From: Arthrobacter sp. AZCC_0090
Lineage (GTDB): Bacteria > Actinomycetota > Actinomycetes > Actinomycetales > Micrococcaceae
Assembly (NCBI RefSeq): GCF_014207375.1
Contig: NZ_JACHEE010000001.1
Span: 186,001-250,000 of the forward strand
DNA length: 64,000 nt
Direction of reading: 5' to 3'
Shown here: positions 26,647 to 36,716 of the stretch, in pieces
Layout: every line of letters starts with the position of its first letter
Position numbering within the stretch: position 1 is the first letter of the stretch
Made by a program: the position numbers and the translations under genes
The notes under the pieces: generated by a model
Told to the model about the DNA's origin: nothing
The model's input: the letters and a program-made list of their open reading frames with translations, nothing else
Database searches by the model: none

Positions 26647-26662
26647 TCGTAGATATGTTCGG
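26647..26662. promoter_or_regulatory. LexA (SOS) box-like sequence upstream of ruvA
   Basis: The 16 bases resemble the actinobacterial SOS box TCGAAC-N4-GTTCGA: half-sites TCGTAG and GTTCGG around ATAT, with three mismatches in twelve. It lies in the 88-base ruvC-ruvA gap, 48 bases before the ruvA start. Plausible because ruv genes belong to the SOS regulon elsewhere, but unproven. Confidence 0.4.
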
Positions 26663-26709
26663 ATAGCCCGCGGCGCAGCACGCACGGGCAGTACTTCAGG
26701 AGCCGGGTC

Positions 26710-27354
26710 TTGATCAGTTTTCTCCGCGGAACCGTGGCACACGTCAGCCTGTCCACGGCTGTTATCGATCTCAACGGTGCCGGAATGAGCGTTTATGCCA
26801 CGCCCCAGACCCTCAGCCACCTGCATGTCGGCCAGGAAGCGAAGCTGTTCACCTCGTTGATCGTCCGGGAGGACTCCCTGACGCTCTTTGGTTTCTCGAA
26901 CGACGACGAGCGGGAAGTTTTCGATGTCCTGCTCAGTGTGAGCGGGGTGGGGCCGCGGTTGGCCCTCGCCGTACTGGCCGTTCATGAACCCGAAGCAATT
27001 CGGGTTGCCGCCCATTCCGGTGACGCCAAGTCTTTCACCAAAGTTCCCGGCATCGGGCCCAAGGTGGCCGGCAGGATCGTCCTGGAGCTTGCGGGCAAGC
27101 TTGTACCGCACGGCACCGCGCCGGGGGCTGCCCCCGCCGTCGCCGCCGAAACGGTTTGGAAGCCGCAAGTGGTCGCGGCCATGACGAGTCTCGGCTGGTC
27201 TGAGAAGGATGCCGCCGGCAGCATCGACAAGGCAATGGCGGATTCCCCGGAGCTTGCGGACGCCGGTAATGTCGCCCACATCCTGCGCGCTACCCTGCGT
27301 TGGCTCGGCCAGGATGGCGCCCGCGCAGGAAACCGGGTAGGCAGCCGTGGCTGA
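26710..27354 (+). CDS. ruvA: Holliday junction branch migration protein RuvA
   Basis: 214 aa. The N-terminal OB fold starts [13 protein letters not shown], helix-hairpin-helix motifs are in [16 protein letters not shown] and [19 protein letters not shown], and a C-terminal RuvB-contact domain follows an Ala/Pro linker. It binds four-way junctions and recruits RuvB. The start is TTG at 26710 with AGGAG 7 bases upstream. Its stop overlaps the ruvB start. Confidence 0.96.
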   Translation: MISFLRGTVAHVSLSTAVIDLNGAGMSVYATPQTLSHLHVGQEAKLFTSLIVREDSLTLFGFSNDDEREVFDVLLSVSGVGPRLALAVLAVHEPEAIRVAAHSGDAKSFTKVPGIGPKVAGRIVLELAGKLVPHGTAPGAAPAVAAETVWKPQVVAAMTSLGWSEKDAAGSIDKAMADSPELADAGNVAHILRATLRWLGQDGARAGNRVGSRG

Positions 27355-28423
27355 GCAGTCCCTCGTTGCGGGGGGAGAGGAGCCCGAGGAGCGGATCATC
27401 GAGGCCGCGCTGCGCCCGAAGAACCTCCACGACTTCGTCGGTCAGCACCGTGTTCGCAAGCAACTTTCACTCGTCCTGGAGGCCTCGAGAATGCGTGGGC
27501 GCAGCGCAGACCACGTGCTGCTCTCGGGCCCCCCGGGACTGGGCAAGACCACGCTCTCCATGATCATCGCTGCCGAGATGAACGCTCCCTTGCGTATCAG
27601 CAGCGGACCGGCCATCCAGCATGCCGGGGATCTGGCTGCTATTCTCTCCTCGCTTTCAGAAGGCGAAGTGCTCTTCCTCGATGAAATCCACCGCATGTCC
27701 CGGCCCGCCGAGGAAATGCTGTACATGGCCATGGAAGATTTCCGGGTGGACATCGTGGTGGGCAAGGGGGCAGGGGCAACCGCTATTCCGCTGGAGCTGC
27801 CGCCTTTCACCCTCGTGGGGGCGACTACCCGGGCCGGACTCCTACCCGGACCATTGCGTGACCGTTTCGGATTTACCGGACATCTGGAGTTCTACTCGGT
27901 GGCAGAGCTTGAGTTGGTTCTGCGCCGCTCAGCAGGACTTCTTGACTTGAAGGTCAATTCCGCCGGGTTCAGCGAGATCGCCGGCCGTTCCCGTGGAACA
28001 CCGCGTATCGCCAACCGTCTGCTGCGCCGCGTGCGGGACTGGGCCTTGGTCCACGGAATCGAACAGATCGACGCCCGTGCTGCCTCTGCCGCTTTGGACA
28101 TGTACGAAGTGGACCAGCGCGGACTGGACCGTTTGGACCGCGCCGTCCTGGAAGCTCTCATCACCAAGTTCAACGGGGGTCCGGTGGGGCTGTCCACCCT
28201 CGCGATCGCTGTCGGGGAAGAGACCGAGACGGTTGAGACCGTGGCTGAGCCCTACCTTGTTCGTGAAGGGCTTCTTGGGCGGACACCGCGGGGCAGGATT
28301 GCCATGGCGTCCGCATGGACCCACCTTGGATATGCCGTGCCGGCCGGAGTGTTCGGGCAGGATCCGCTGGCGTTGTTCGAGGTCAGCGAAAACGAGTCCG
28401 AAATCATCGATACCGGGCGTTAG
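27347..28423 (+). CDS. ruvB: Holliday junction ATP-dependent helicase RuvB
   Basis: A 358-aa AAA+ motor for branch migration. Walker A is [10 protein letters not shown], Walker [10 protein letters not shown], sensor 1 is in [19 protein letters not shown], and the arginine finger region and winged-helix C-terminus ([11 protein letters not shown]) are present. The start is GTG at 27347, overlapping ruvA by 8 bases. A tail of about 30 residues after the winged helix is longer than in E. coli. Confidence 0.98.
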   Translation: MAEQSLVAGGEEPEERIIEAALRPKNLHDFVGQHRVRKQLSLVLEASRMRGRSADHVLLSGPPGLGKTTLSMIIAAEMNAPLRISSGPAIQHAGDLAAILSSLSEGEVLFLDEIHRMSRPAEEMLYMAMEDFRVDIVVGKGAGATAIPLELPPFTLVGATTRAGLLPGPLRDRFGFTGHLEFYSVAELELVLRRSAGLLDLKVNSAGFSEIAGRSRGTPRIANRLLRRVRDWALVHGIEQIDARAASAALDMYEVDQRGLDRLDRAVLEALITKFNGGPVGLSTLAIAVGEETETVETVAEPYLVREGLLGRTPRGRIAMASAWTHLGYAVPAGVFGQDPLALFEVSENESEIIDTGR

Positions 28424-28603
28424 CACGATCTATTCAGCTTTAGCCCCTAGACTGGTATGACACTCGGCACGTTCGAGTCCTTGGTTCTATGCCCGCCCGT
28501 CGGAGCATTGTGCGGCCAAGTGGGGAAAGCTCCACGGCCGTCGGATCCACCGGGCAGACATGGCCGTGAAACCAAAAACGTAAGTAAAGAACGGAACTTC
28601 CCT

Positions 28604-28996
28604 GTGGATCCAATGACAATCCTGCTGTTTGCCATGCTTGGCGTCTTCATCTTCATGATGTTCCGCCGCAACAAGAAGACGCAGCAACAGCAGGCCAAGC
28701 TGCAGTCTCAGTTCGCTCCTGGCGTTGACGTCATGACCAGCTTCGGTCTGTTCGGTCGAATCGTCTCGATGGACGACGCCGAGAACAAAGTTGTCCTTGA
28801 ACTGTCTCCCGGCAACCTGGCTACTGTGCACCGCCAGGCTGTTACCAAAATTGTTGAGCCCGCCGAGGAAGCGGCTGTTGACGTTCCTGATGATGCGTCG
28901 TCCCTGACGGCCGCTGACACCGACGCGCCAGCCCCTGCTGAGACCCCGGAGGAAACCCTCAAGCACCTCAACGATGAGGGCAAGAAGGACAGCTAG
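28604..28996 (+). CDS. yajC: Preprotein translocase subunit YajC
   Basis: A 130-aa single-span membrane protein of the SecDF-YajC accessory complex. The helix (MTILLFAMLGVFIFMMF) is followed by RRNKKTQQQQ and the small domain PGVDVMTSFGLFGRIVSMDD. An acidic Ala/Pro-rich tail of about 40 residues follows. The start is GTG at 28604 with GGAA 7 bases upstream; an ATG three codons later lacks a ribosome binding site. The 180-base gap after ruvB contains a TAGACT (28448-28453) that may be the -10 of a separate yajC-secDF promoter. Confidence 0.93.
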   Translation: MDPMTILLFAMLGVFIFMMFRRNKKTQQQQAKLQSQFAPGVDVMTSFGLFGRIVSMDDAENKVVLELSPGNLATVHRQAVTKIVEPAEEAAVDVPDDASSLTAADTDAPAPAETPEETLKHLNDEGKKDS

Positions 28997-29105
28997 TCCG
29001 TACCCGCATCACCAGCGGGAAAAGTTCTACGGCAATGAATCGCCGCCGGCCTGCGCTCACCAGTGCACGTCGGCGGCTGTTCCGTCATCAACAGGAAGAT
29101 CGAAC

Positions 29106-30860
29106 ATGGCACGAACCGGCCACAAAAATGCAGCCCGCAGGGTGCTGATCTGGCTTGTCGCAATATTCGCTGTACTGACAGCAGTCCTCGGTGGCGGCGT
29201 CATTACTGGTCATGCAAGCTGGGCACCAAAGCTCGCGCTTGACCTTGAGGGCGGTACGCAGATGATCCTCGCACCGAAGGTCGAGGGTTCTTCGGGCATC
29301 AACGAGGAACAGCTGAACCAAGCTGTGGCGATTATTCGCCAGCGCGTTGACAGCTCAGGCGTAGCCGAAGCGGAAATCACCACGCAGTCCGGCCGGAACG
29401 TGGTTGTCAGCCTCCCTGGCACGCCCAGTTCGGAAACCCGTGCCTTGATCCAGGCCTCGGCGGATATGAACTTCCGTCCCGTCATCACGGCGGGAGACCC
29501 TGCGGCGGTACCGGCGGCATCGCGGACTCCGGACGCAAGCCTGCCCAAGCCCACGGCTGCGCCGACGAACGCCAGTGACACCAACTGGGTAACTGCGGAC
29601 GTCTACAAGGCATTCGAAGCCTTGGACTGCGCCAATCCGGCCCAGGACAAGCAGCCGCGGTCCGATCCCGCCAAGCCCTTGGTGACGTGCGAGCCCGCAA
29701 CGGCCACCACCCCTGCGGTCAAGTACATCCTTGGCCCGGTTGAAGTGAAGGGCCAGGACATCGTGTCGTCCTCCTTCGATCCCGTTCAGGGCGCCCAGGG
29801 CTCCGTCACCAATGCCTGGGGCGTAACCATCACGTTCGACGCTAACGCCACCAAGACCTTCAAGGACGTTACCCAAAGGCTTAACCAGTTCTACGTGGCT
29901 TCGCAGGCACAGGGTGGCAACGACCCCAAGGCCCAGTTCGCCATCGTCTTGGATGATCAGGTCATCTCTGCGCCGCGTGCCCTTGCCGTTATCACTGATG
30001 GGAAGCCGCAGATCACCGGTAACTTCACAGAAGCATCCGCAAAGGCCCTGGCAGACCAGTTGCGGTACGGTGCCCTTCCCATCAGCTTCGACATCCAGTC
30101 CGAGGAGCAGATCTCGGCTACGCTCGGTGGCGATCAACTGCGCCTGGGACTCATGGCCGGCGTGATTGGCCTTCTGCTCGTCGTGGTTTACTCCCTCTTC
30201 CAGTACCGGGCACTGGGCTTCGTTACCATCGCCTCCCTCGTGGTGGCGGGCGGGCTTACCTACCTCGCCATCGCGATCCTTGGCTGGACGGAGAACTATC
30301 GCCTTTCGCTTGCCGGCGTGGCGGGCCTGATCGTGGCCATCGGCCAGACTGCCGACTCGTTCATTGTGTACTTCGAACGCATCCGTGACGAACTGCGCGA
30401 AGGCAAGGGCCTCGTATCGGCCGTTGAGAATGGTTGGAAGCGCGCCAAGCGAACCGTGCTGGCTTCCAAGGCGGTCAACCTGCTCGCGGCCTTGGTTCTC
30501 TACTTCGTTGCCGTTGGAAACGTTCGCGGCTTTGCCTTCACCCTCGGCCTCACCGCCTTGGCAGACCTGCTGGTTGTGTTCATGTTCACGCACCCGACCC
30601 TTCAGGTGTTGGCACGGACCAAGTTCTTCGGGGAAGGCCACCGTTTCTCCGGTCTGGACCCTGAGCGCCTCGGCGCCGTGCCGCTGTACCGCGGTGCCGG
30701 CAGGCTCCGCACGCCGACGGAAAAGCCCGCCGTCGTGCGCGCCCGCAACACAGGTGCCGCAGCGGAAGCAGAGCGCCGCATGACCATCGCCGAACGCCGG
30801 CTTGCGGAAAAGCAAGCGCAGCTGGCTGGTTCTTCCAACGGCACCAAGGAGGAGAAGTAA
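29106..30860 (+). CDS. secD: Protein translocase subunit SecD
   Basis: A 584-aa RND-type membrane protein using the proton gradient to aid late steps of Sec export. It has an N-terminal helix, then a large external P1 domain (LALDLEGGTQMIL, IIRQRVDSSGVAEAEI), and a Pro/Ala-rich insert at about 140-165. Six C-terminal helices include QADSFIVYFERIRDE, the conserved SecD TM segment. A positively charged cytosolic tail ends the protein. The ATG at 29106 follows AGGAAG at 7 bases. The stop and the secF start share bases (TAATG). Confidence 0.96.
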   Translation: MARTGHKNAARRVLIWLVAIFAVLTAVLGGGVITGHASWAPKLALDLEGGTQMILAPKVEGSSGINEEQLNQAVAIIRQRVDSSGVAEAEITTQSGRNVVVSLPGTPSSETRALIQASADMNFRPVITAGDPAAVPAASRTPDASLPKPTAAPTNASDTNWVTADVYKAFEALDCANPAQDKQPRSDPAKPLVTCEPATATTPAVKYILGPVEVKGQDIVSSSFDPVQGAQGSVTNAWGVTITFDANATKTFKDVTQRLNQFYVASQAQGGNDPKAQFAIVLDDQVISAPRALAVITDGKPQITGNFTEASAKALADQLRYGALPISFDIQSEEQISATLGGDQLRLGLMAGVIGLLLVVVYSLFQYRALGFVTIASLVVAGGLTYLAIAILGWTENYRLSLAGVAGLIVAIGQTADSFIVYFERIRDELREGKGLVSAVENGWKRAKRTVLASKAVNLLAALVLYFVAVGNVRGFAFTLGLTALADLLVVFMFTHPTLQVLARTKFFGEGHRFSGLDPERLGAVPLYRGAGRLRTPTEKPAVVRARNTGAAAEAERRMTIAERRLAEKQAQLAGSSNGTKEEK

Positions 30861-31873
30861 TGACCACGAGCTTCGCTAAATTCGGTAACGAGCTCTACAC
30901 GGGCAAGCGCTCCTATAACTTCGTCGGTGCCAAGAAGATCTGGTTCATCATCGCCGCAGTCGCAGTGGCGATTTCCATCCTCCTGCCGGTGGTCAAGGGC
31001 GGCTACAACCTCGGGATCGATTTCCGGGGCGGCTCTGAGTTCACGGTCTCCAACGTCAAGACGACGGATCCCGGAGTCGGTGAAAAGACTGTTCACAGTG
31101 TTGTTTCGAGCGCGATCCCGCGCGTCGCAAACGTGGCCGGCAACACCATGCGGATCCAGACGGACAAGCTCAGTGACGACGAAACCATCAAGATCAAGGC
31201 TGGCCTCGCGAAGGCCTACGGCGTCACAGACAACGAGGTCACCTCAACCTTCATTGGCCCCACCTGGGGCCAGGATGTCACCAAGCAGGCCCTGATTGGC
31301 CTTGCGGTTTTCGTCGGTTTGGCCGCTCTTTTGATGGCTTTGTACTTCCGCACCTGGAAGATGTCGGTTTCCGCCCTTGCCGGCATGTTGGTCACGATGT
31401 TCAGCACCGCAGGCGTCTACTCCTTGAGCGATTTTGAGGTGACACCGTCGGCTATTATTGGCTTCTTGACGGTCCTGAGCTATTCCCTCTACGACACCGT
31501 GGTGGTTTTCGACAAGATCCGCGAAAACACCTCGGACATCGGCACCTCCAGCCGGCGCACTTTTGCCGAAGAGGTCAACCTTGCCGTCAACCAAACTTTG
31601 GTGCGCTCCATCAACACTATGATGGTGGCGGTACTTCCTGTCGCCGCGATTCTCTTCATCGGTGCCGGCCTGTTGGGAGCGGGAACGTTGCGTGACCTCT
31701 CCCTGGCATTGTTCGTTGGCATCCTGATCGGTACCGCTGCCACGATCTTCATCGCAGCACCTCTTTACGCGTGGCTGCGCCAGAGCGAACCGGAGCTCCA
31801 GAAGCAGGCCAAGAAGGTGGCGAATCGACGCGCGGCGGCCGCCAGCTCGAGTTCGGAAACTGCCCCCGTCTAA
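30860..31873 (+). CDS. secF: Protein translocase subunit SecF
   Basis: A 337-aa partner of SecD. It has a first helix, then the external domain GYNLGIDFRGGSEF, and five further helices with YSLYDTVVVFDKIREN, SINTMMVAVLPVAAILFIG and TLRDLSLALFVGILIGT. The start overlaps the secD stop by one base, so co-translation is expected. A Ser/Ala-rich tail closes the protein. A strong hairpin follows. Confidence 0.97.
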   Translation: MTTSFAKFGNELYTGKRSYNFVGAKKIWFIIAAVAVAISILLPVVKGGYNLGIDFRGGSEFTVSNVKTTDPGVGEKTVHSVVSSAIPRVANVAGNTMRIQTDKLSDDETIKIKAGLAKAYGVTDNEVTSTFIGPTWGQDVTKQALIGLAVFVGLAALLMALYFRTWKMSVSALAGMLVTMFSTAGVYSLSDFEVTPSAIIGFLTVLSYSLYDTVVVFDKIRENTSDIGTSSRRTFAEEVNLAVNQTLVRSINTMMVAVLPVAAILFIGAGLLGAGTLRDLSLALFVGILIGTAATIFIAAPLYAWLRQSEPELQKQAKKVANRRAAAASSSSETAPV

Positions 31874-31886
31874 CCTGGGATCCCTC

Positions 31887-31927
31887 GAAAGGGCCGGTCA
31901 CCGCTGAATTGCGGTGCCGGCCCTTTC
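31887..31927 (+). terminator. Hairpin after secF
   Basis: Arms around 31887-31904 and 31911-31927 pair over about 16 bp (GAAAGGGCCGG with CCGGCCCTTTC, plus CACCGC with GCGGTG). There is no long T-run. It lies 14 bases beyond secF and ahead of the relA promoter. Confidence 0.6.
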
Positions 31928-31959
31928 CGTTCCCTGCCCCGTCATGTGGGTACCGGTTC

Positions 31960-31987
31960 TTGGACAGGTCACCAGCGGGAATAGACT
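31960..31987 (+). promoter_or_regulatory. Putative relA promoter
   Basis: TTGGAC at 31960-31965 and TAGACT at 31982-31987 are separated by 16 bases, close to the actinobacterial housekeeping consensus. The predicted start of transcription is near 31994, giving a short leader before the relA GTG at 32021. Confidence 0.6.
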
Positions 31988-32020
31988 GGGAGAATTAAGT
32001 CAGTCGTGAGAGGTGCTTTT

Positions 32021-34414
32021 GTGGAGGAACGTACGACGTCGGCGCCACCGGCGGGCGGGGAAGACGGCCTGAGCCGCGTGCCCGGCACCGCTTCTGCAGC
32101 TACGGGCAGCACCTCAGGTGGTGTTCCCGTGGACAGCCCAGGCGTGCGCCCGACGTTTCCCGGACGGCGCGAACGGACGCGCTCAAGGCTGGCGAAACTG
32201 ACAGGGCGCGGCGCGAGCACGTATTCGCCTATCCTTGAACCTCTTCTGCGGACAGTCAGGGCGAACAACCCCAAGGAAGACCTCGACCTCATCCAGCGGG
32301 CCTTCACGGTAGCCGAGCGCAGCCATCAGGGGCAGAAGCGCAAGAGTGGCGATCCATACATCACCCACCCCGTGGCGGTGGCCACGATCCTGGCTGAGCT
32401 CGGGCTCACTGGCACCACCCTGGCTGCTGCACTCTTGCACGACACAGTGGAGGACACGCCTTACACCCTCGCTGACTTGACCCGTGACTTCGGCCCCGAG
32501 GTCGCGATGCTCGTGGACGGCGTCACCAAGCTGGACAAGGTTCAATTCGGTGAAGCCGCGCAATCCGAGACCGTCCGCAAGATGGTTGTGGCCATGGCCA
32601 AGGACATCCGCGTGCTGATGATTAAGCTTGCGGACCGCCTGCACAATGCACGCACGTGGAGATTCGTTTCCGCTGAATCGTCTGCCCGCAAAGCGCGTGA
32701 AACACTTGAGATCTTTGCGCCTCTGGCCCACCGCCTGGGCATGAACACCATCAAGTGGGAACTCGAAGACCTTTCTTTCGCCGCCTTGTACCCGAAGGTG
32801 TACGAGGAGATCGTCCGGATGGTGGGGGACCGCACCCCGGAGCGCGAGAAGAGCTTGAGCGTCATCCGCAACCAGATTGCCGAAGACCTGCGGGTTGCCC
32901 GGATCAAGGCCACCATCACGGGACGGCCCAAACACTACTACTCGATCTACCAAAAGATGATCGTCCGGGACAAGGACTTCGACGACATCAACGACCTCAT
33001 GGGCGTGCGTGTTCTGGTGGACTCCGTCCGTGATTGTTACGCCGCTCTTGGCACCTTGCATTCGCGCTGGAACCCCCTGCCCGGGCGGTTCAAGGACTAC
33101 ATCGCCATGCCGAAGTTCAACATGTACCAGTCCTTGCACACCACGGTCATAGGGCCTGGCGGCAAGCCTGTCGAGATCCAGATCCGTACGCACGAGATGC
33201 ACCGCCGTGCCGAGTATGGCGTGGCGGCCCACTGGAAATACAAGGACCAGCCCAACCGGACGGCTGTGGGCCCGGGAAGTCCCAAGGACGGCGACATGGG
33301 CTGGTTGCGTTCGCTGGTCGACTGGCAGCAGGAAACCTCGGATCCGGGTGAGTTCCTGGACTCCCTCCGTTTTGAGATCAATGCCCGTGAAGTGTTCGTC
33401 TTCACCCCCAAGGGCGAGGTCATGGCCCTTCCCGCAGGCTCCACGCCAGTGGACTTCGCATACGCGGTCCATACCGAGGTGGGTCACCGGACCATCGGCG
33501 CGCGTGTCAACGGCAAACTGGTGCCGCTTAACAGCGAGCTCAATCACGGCGACTGGGTGGAGATATTCACCTCCAAAGCCGAGGGTGCAGGTCCGAGCCA
33601 GGACTGGCAGCATTTCGTCAAGAGCGCCCGGGCCCGCAACAAGATCCGCCAATGGTTCAGCAAGGAACGGCGCGAAGAGGCTATCGAGCGCGGCAAGGAC
33701 CAGCTCACCCGCGCCATGCGCAAGCAGAACTTGCCGCTGCAACGCCTGATGACGCATGACGCCCTGTCGACGGTGGCAGAGGAGTTCCACTACGTGGATA
33801 TTTCGGGTCTCTACGCCGGTGTAGGTGATGGGCACACTTCGGCGCAGTCCGTCATGGAAAAGCTCATGGAGCACCTTGGCGGCCATGAAACACCCGACGA
33901 GGACCTGGACGAAGTCAGCATCCCCTCGCAACTTCAGAAGACCAAGTACTCGGACTCCGGCGTCATTGTCCGGGGAGCCGGGGATGTCTGGGTCAAGCTG
34001 GCCCGCTGTTGTACGCCTGTCCCACCTGACCCGATCCTGGGCTTCGTGACCCGGGGCTCGGGCGTGTCGGTACACCGCACGGACTGTACGAATGTCTCGG
34101 ATCTGCGTGACCAGCCGGACCGCATCGTCGAAGTTGAATGGGCTCCCACGCAGTCCAGCGTCTTCCTGGTCGAGATCCAGGTGGAAGCACTTGACCGGAA
34201 GTCGTTGCTGTCGGATGTCACCCGCGTGCTGTCTGAGAACCATGTCAACATTCTGGCCGCTTCCGTGCATACCTCCAGCGACCGTGTGGCCATCTCGCGT
34301 TTCGCCTTCGAAATGGGAGACCCGAAGTACTTGCACCACGTACTTAGTGCCGTGCGCAGGATCGATGGCGTCTTCGATGTTTACAGGACGACGGGAAACC
34401 GCCGGAGAAGCTGA
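32021..34414 (+). CDS. relA: Bifunctional (p)ppGpp synthetase/hydrolase RelA
   Basis: A 797-aa Rel/Spo homologue controlling the stringent response. The HD hydrolase domain includes [12 protein letters not shown] (His near residue 140). The synthetase domain has [14 protein letters not shown] and [15 protein letters not shown] (about 365-390), the TGS domain begins [14 protein letters not shown] (about 460), and an ACT domain ends the protein ([20 protein letters not shown]). Both active sites look intact. The GTG at 32021 is chosen because GAGGTG lies 5 bases upstream; a GTG at 32006 is also open. Residues 1-60 are low-complexity. Confidence 0.97.
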   Translation: MEERTTSAPPAGGEDGLSRVPGTASAATGSTSGGVPVDSPGVRPTFPGRRERTRSRLAKLTGRGASTYSPILEPLLRTVRANNPKEDLDLIQRAFTVAERSHQGQKRKSGDPYITHPVAVATILAELGLTGTTLAAALLHDTVEDTPYTLADLTRDFGPEVAMLVDGVTKLDKVQFGEAAQSETVRKMVVAMAKDIRVLMIKLADRLHNARTWRFVSAESSARKARETLEIFAPLAHRLGMNTIKWELEDLSFAALYPKVYEEIVRMVGDRTPEREKSLSVIRNQIAEDLRVARIKATITGRPKHYYSIYQKMIVRDKDFDDINDLMGVRVLVDSVRDCYAALGTLHSRWNPLPGRFKDYIAMPKFNMYQSLHTTVIGPGGKPVEIQIRTHEMHRRAEYGVAAHWKYKDQPNRTAVGPGSPKDGDMGWLRSLVDWQQETSDPGEFLDSLRFEINAREVFVFTPKGEVMALPAGSTPVDFAYAVHTEVGHRTIGARVNGKLVPLNSELNHGDWVEIFTSKAEGAGPSQDWQHFVKSARARNKIRQWFSKERREEAIERGKDQLTRAMRKQNLPLQRLMTHDALSTVAEEFHYVDISGLYAGVGDGHTSAQSVMEKLMEHLGGHETPDEDLDEVSIPSQLQKTKYSDSGVIVRGAGDVWVKLARCCTPVPPDPILGFVTRGSGVSVHRTDCTNVSDLRDQPDRIVEVEWAPTQSSVFLVEIQVEALDRKSLLSDVTRVLSENHVNILAASVHTSSDRVAISRFAFEMGDPKYLHHVLSAVRRIDGVFDVYRTTGNRRRS

Positions 34415-34425
34415 ACCGTAGGAAG

Positions 34426-35052
34426 TCAGGCGGCCGCCTCAGGTGGGAGCGACTGAGGCTGGGTCGATAACGCGGCGAGCTTGCGCAACGCGGACTTCTT
34501 GTGGGGGACCCTTGGGGATGCCTCCACAGCGAGGGCGAGTAGCCTCAGGCGGACGCCCAGTTCATCCTTGGACAACATCATTCTCAGGGCGGGCAGGGCC
34601 CTGTCGGCTTCGACGTTCAGGGCCACATCCACCGCCGTCCGGAGAGGACTGGTCACCATCAGACCGCCGACGCTGACCACATCCAGTTGGCCTAATCGGA
34701 CTTCGTGCAGAATGCAGCCACGGGCCGAGCGCACGCTCGATATGCGGTGTTTCGCGTCCACCAGGAGCGAGAGCCTCTCGGGGGCATCGGCACAGCCGTA
34801 GATCCAGGCCGCAGTCATCCGGCCGGCAATGACTTTCCTGCGGATGCGATCCGGTACCACCAAGGCGGCCGCTCGGGCGCGGAGCCGTGGCGTGACAGCC
34901 AATCCAGGAGGGGTGAAGCTCTTCTCGTAGAGTGGCGTGAGCACGCCGTCGGCGGCCATTGATTGAAGCTCGGCCCACGTGAACAGCGGGCTGGGCGCAT
35001 ACACTTCCTGGGTGAGGAAGTCCTGTTGCGGGGGCGGGAATCCAAGGGCCAT
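34426..35052 (-). CDS. AbiEi-like (type IV antitoxin-like) protein without a toxin partner
   Basis: A 208-aa protein resembling the actinobacterial AbiEi-type family: an N-terminal winged-helix-like segment (WAELQSMAADGVLTPLY), then AAWIYGCADAPERLSLLVDAKHR and VGGLMVTSPLRTAVDVALN. In AbiEi/AbiEii systems the antitoxin represses transcription and neutralises a nucleotidyltransferase toxin. No such toxin lies on either side (relA and a DUF349 gene), so this is a solitary copy. The family call is moderate: I recognise the domain pattern, not a specific homologue. Convergent with relA, leaving only 11 bases between the two stops. Confidence 0.65.
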   Translation of the reverse strand: MALGFPPPQQDFLTQEVYAPSPLFTWAELQSMAADGVLTPLYEKSFTPPGLAVTPRLRARAAALVVPDRIRRKVIAGRMTAAWIYGCADAPERLSLLVDAKHRISSVRSARGCILHEVRLGQLDVVSVGGLMVTSPLRTAVDVALNVEADRALPALRMMLSKDELGVRLRLLALAVEASPRVPHKKSALRKLAALSTQPQSLPPEAAA

Positions 35053-35085
35053 TCAGCAATCATCGCGTGGCTGCCGCAATGAAAA

Positions 35086-35127
35086 CAGGCTCTGTCCCGG
35101 TTATGTGGATAACCGGGACAGAGCCTG
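35086..35127 (-). terminator. Strong intrinsic terminator of the DUF349 gene
   Basis: Perfect 19-bp stem (arms 35086-35104 and 35109-35127) with a 4-base loop. On the minus strand the stem is followed directly by TTTTC. It lies 15 bases beyond the DUF349 stop. Confidence 0.88.
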
Positions 35128-35142
35128 TCAGTTTAGATGGCC

Positions 35143-36651
35143 CTAGGCGAGGTCGTTGGCCGAGCGCTGGATCTGGTCGAGCCAGGCCTCACGTGCTTCA
35201 AGGGCTTCGCGGGCAACCTTGATGCGGCGTTGGTCCCCGGCTTTTTCCGCCTTTTCGAGGTCTTCTTTCAGCCCGGCGATGGCAGCTTCCAGCTGCGACA
35301 GGGCGCTGTTGGTGCGGGCCTTGGTCTCCGGGTTGCTCCGGCGCCACTTGTCATCTTCGGCTTCCCGGACTGCATCCTCCACCTTGCGCAGTCCGGCTTC
35401 AATCCTGCCCATGTCGGCGCGGGGCACCTTGCCGGCTTCTTCCCAGCGGTCGCGGATGGATTGAAGGGCCTTTTTGGCGGCGTTCAGATCGGTGATCGGC
35501 AGCAAGGCCTGGGCCTCTTTGATGAGCTCTTCCTTGACGGCAAGGTTGGCCGTGTACTGCTGGTCAATCTCATCGTTGGCGGCTTGGCGGTTGCTGAAGA
35601 AGACGTCCTGGGCGGCGCGGAAGCGTAGCCAGAGGGCGTCGTCGTCCTTGCGGCTGGCGCGAGGCGTGGCCTTCCACTGGTCCATGAGGCGGCGGTACTC
35701 ACCGGCTGCGAAACCCCAATCCGTGGAGCTGGAGAGGGCTTCGGCCTCAACGATCAGCTGTTCCTTGGCAACCTTCGCTGCCGAGTTCGTGCTGTCCAAC
35801 TGGGAGAAGTAGGCGCGGCGGTGGCGGTCGAAGACGGTGCGTGCCGAGCGGAACCGCTTCCACAGCGCGTCCTCATTGCTTCGTCCAAGCCGGATGCCGT
35901 TCTTTTGGGCTGTCTTCCAGCTCTCGAAGAGTTCGTTCATCCGGGCGCTCGACGTCTTCCACTGGACCTGGGACGGATCCTGGGACGCAATCGATTCGGC
36001 TTCGGCAACGATCGCCTCGCGTGCCGCGAGTTCCGCGGAGCGTGCGGCTTCGTGCGCGGCCTTCTCGGACTTCTCCAATTCGGAAATCTGTCCGGCCAAC
36101 GCGTCCAGGCGGGTTTCCGCGGTGCGGATGTCGCCCACCATGTTGCGCTCAGCCAGCTGCTCGCGCAGGTGGTCGACCGTCTTCTGCATATCCGTGGCCG
36201 GGGCCTTGGACTCCACGCGGTGTTCCATGAGGACGATCTGCGCAACCACGTCTTCGTACTTCCGGGCGAAGTAGGCCAACGCCTCGTCAGTGCTCACGCC
36301 GGGATACTGTCCCACCGGCTGCTCTTCGCCGTCGATGGTCAGGAAGACGTGACCATCGCCCTCGGCGCGCCCCCATTTGGCGGCCTCCGCGAGCGACACG
36401 GCGGTGGGCTGGGCCGCCGGTGCGGCCGGAATGACGCTCGCAGGGGCCTTTGGACGGGCAGCAAAAGCTGCAGGAGACGGTGCGTGCGAGGAGGCCGGGC
36501 GTGGCGCCGGAGAGGCCGGCTTCGGTGCGGACTCGGCCGCGTCGTCTGCCGGGGCAGCTGGTTCAACGCCGGTTTCGCCGGGTGTCGGCGCCTGAATTTC
36601 TTCTTCGTTGGCCATTACTGCAGTTTCGTCGGATTTCTGACTGTCTGTCAC
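35143..36651 (-). CDS. DUF349 domain protein
   Basis: A 502-aa soluble protein. Residues 1-90 are Ala/Pro-rich and disordered, a conserved WGRAEGDGHVFLTIDGEEQPVGQYPG block follows, then a long coiled-coil region (about 130-210) and three DUF349 repeats recognisable by W-K-x-A and ALWKRFRSARTVFDRHRRAYF-type segments. The family is helical and uncharacterised, and is found near relA in many Actinobacteria. The start is GTG at 36651; an ATG at 36615 is an alternative. It ends at a perfect terminator hairpin. Confidence 0.88.
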   Translation of the reverse strand: MTDSQKSDETAVMANEEEIQAPTPGETGVEPAAPADDAAESAPKPASPAPRPASSHAPSPAAFAARPKAPASVIPAAPAAQPTAVSLAEAAKWGRAEGDGHVFLTIDGEEQPVGQYPGVSTDEALAYFARKYEDVVAQIVLMEHRVESKAPATDMQKTVDHLREQLAERNMVGDIRTAETRLDALAGQISELEKSEKAAHEAARSAELAAREAIVAEAESIASQDPSQVQWKTSSARMNELFESWKTAQKNGIRLGRSNEDALWKRFRSARTVFDRHRRAYFSQLDSTNSAAKVAKEQLIVEAEALSSSTDWGFAAGEYRRLMDQWKATPRASRKDDDALWLRFRAAQDVFFSNRQAANDEIDQQYTANLAVKEELIKEAQALLPITDLNAAKKALQSIRDRWEEAGKVPRADMGRIEAGLRKVEDAVREAEDDKWRRSNPETKARTNSALSQLEAAIAGLKEDLEKAEKAGDQRRIKVAREALEAREAWLDQIQRSANDLA

Positions 36652-36716
36652 CGCTAAAAGTCTTTCGCTTGGAGGGATTACTAAGGTAAGGCGCCCTGGA
36701 CCGCTGTCCGGACTGT

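Noticed and set aside
28465..28490. GTTCGAGTCC resembling a tRNA T-loop in the ruvB-yajC gap
   Set aside because: No acceptor, D or anticodon stem can be built around it, so it is not a tRNA gene.
32183..34339. 718-codon open frame antisense to relA
   Set aside because: High-GC shadow frame: the plus strand encodes a complete Rel protein with all domains, and the antisense product has no family resemblance.
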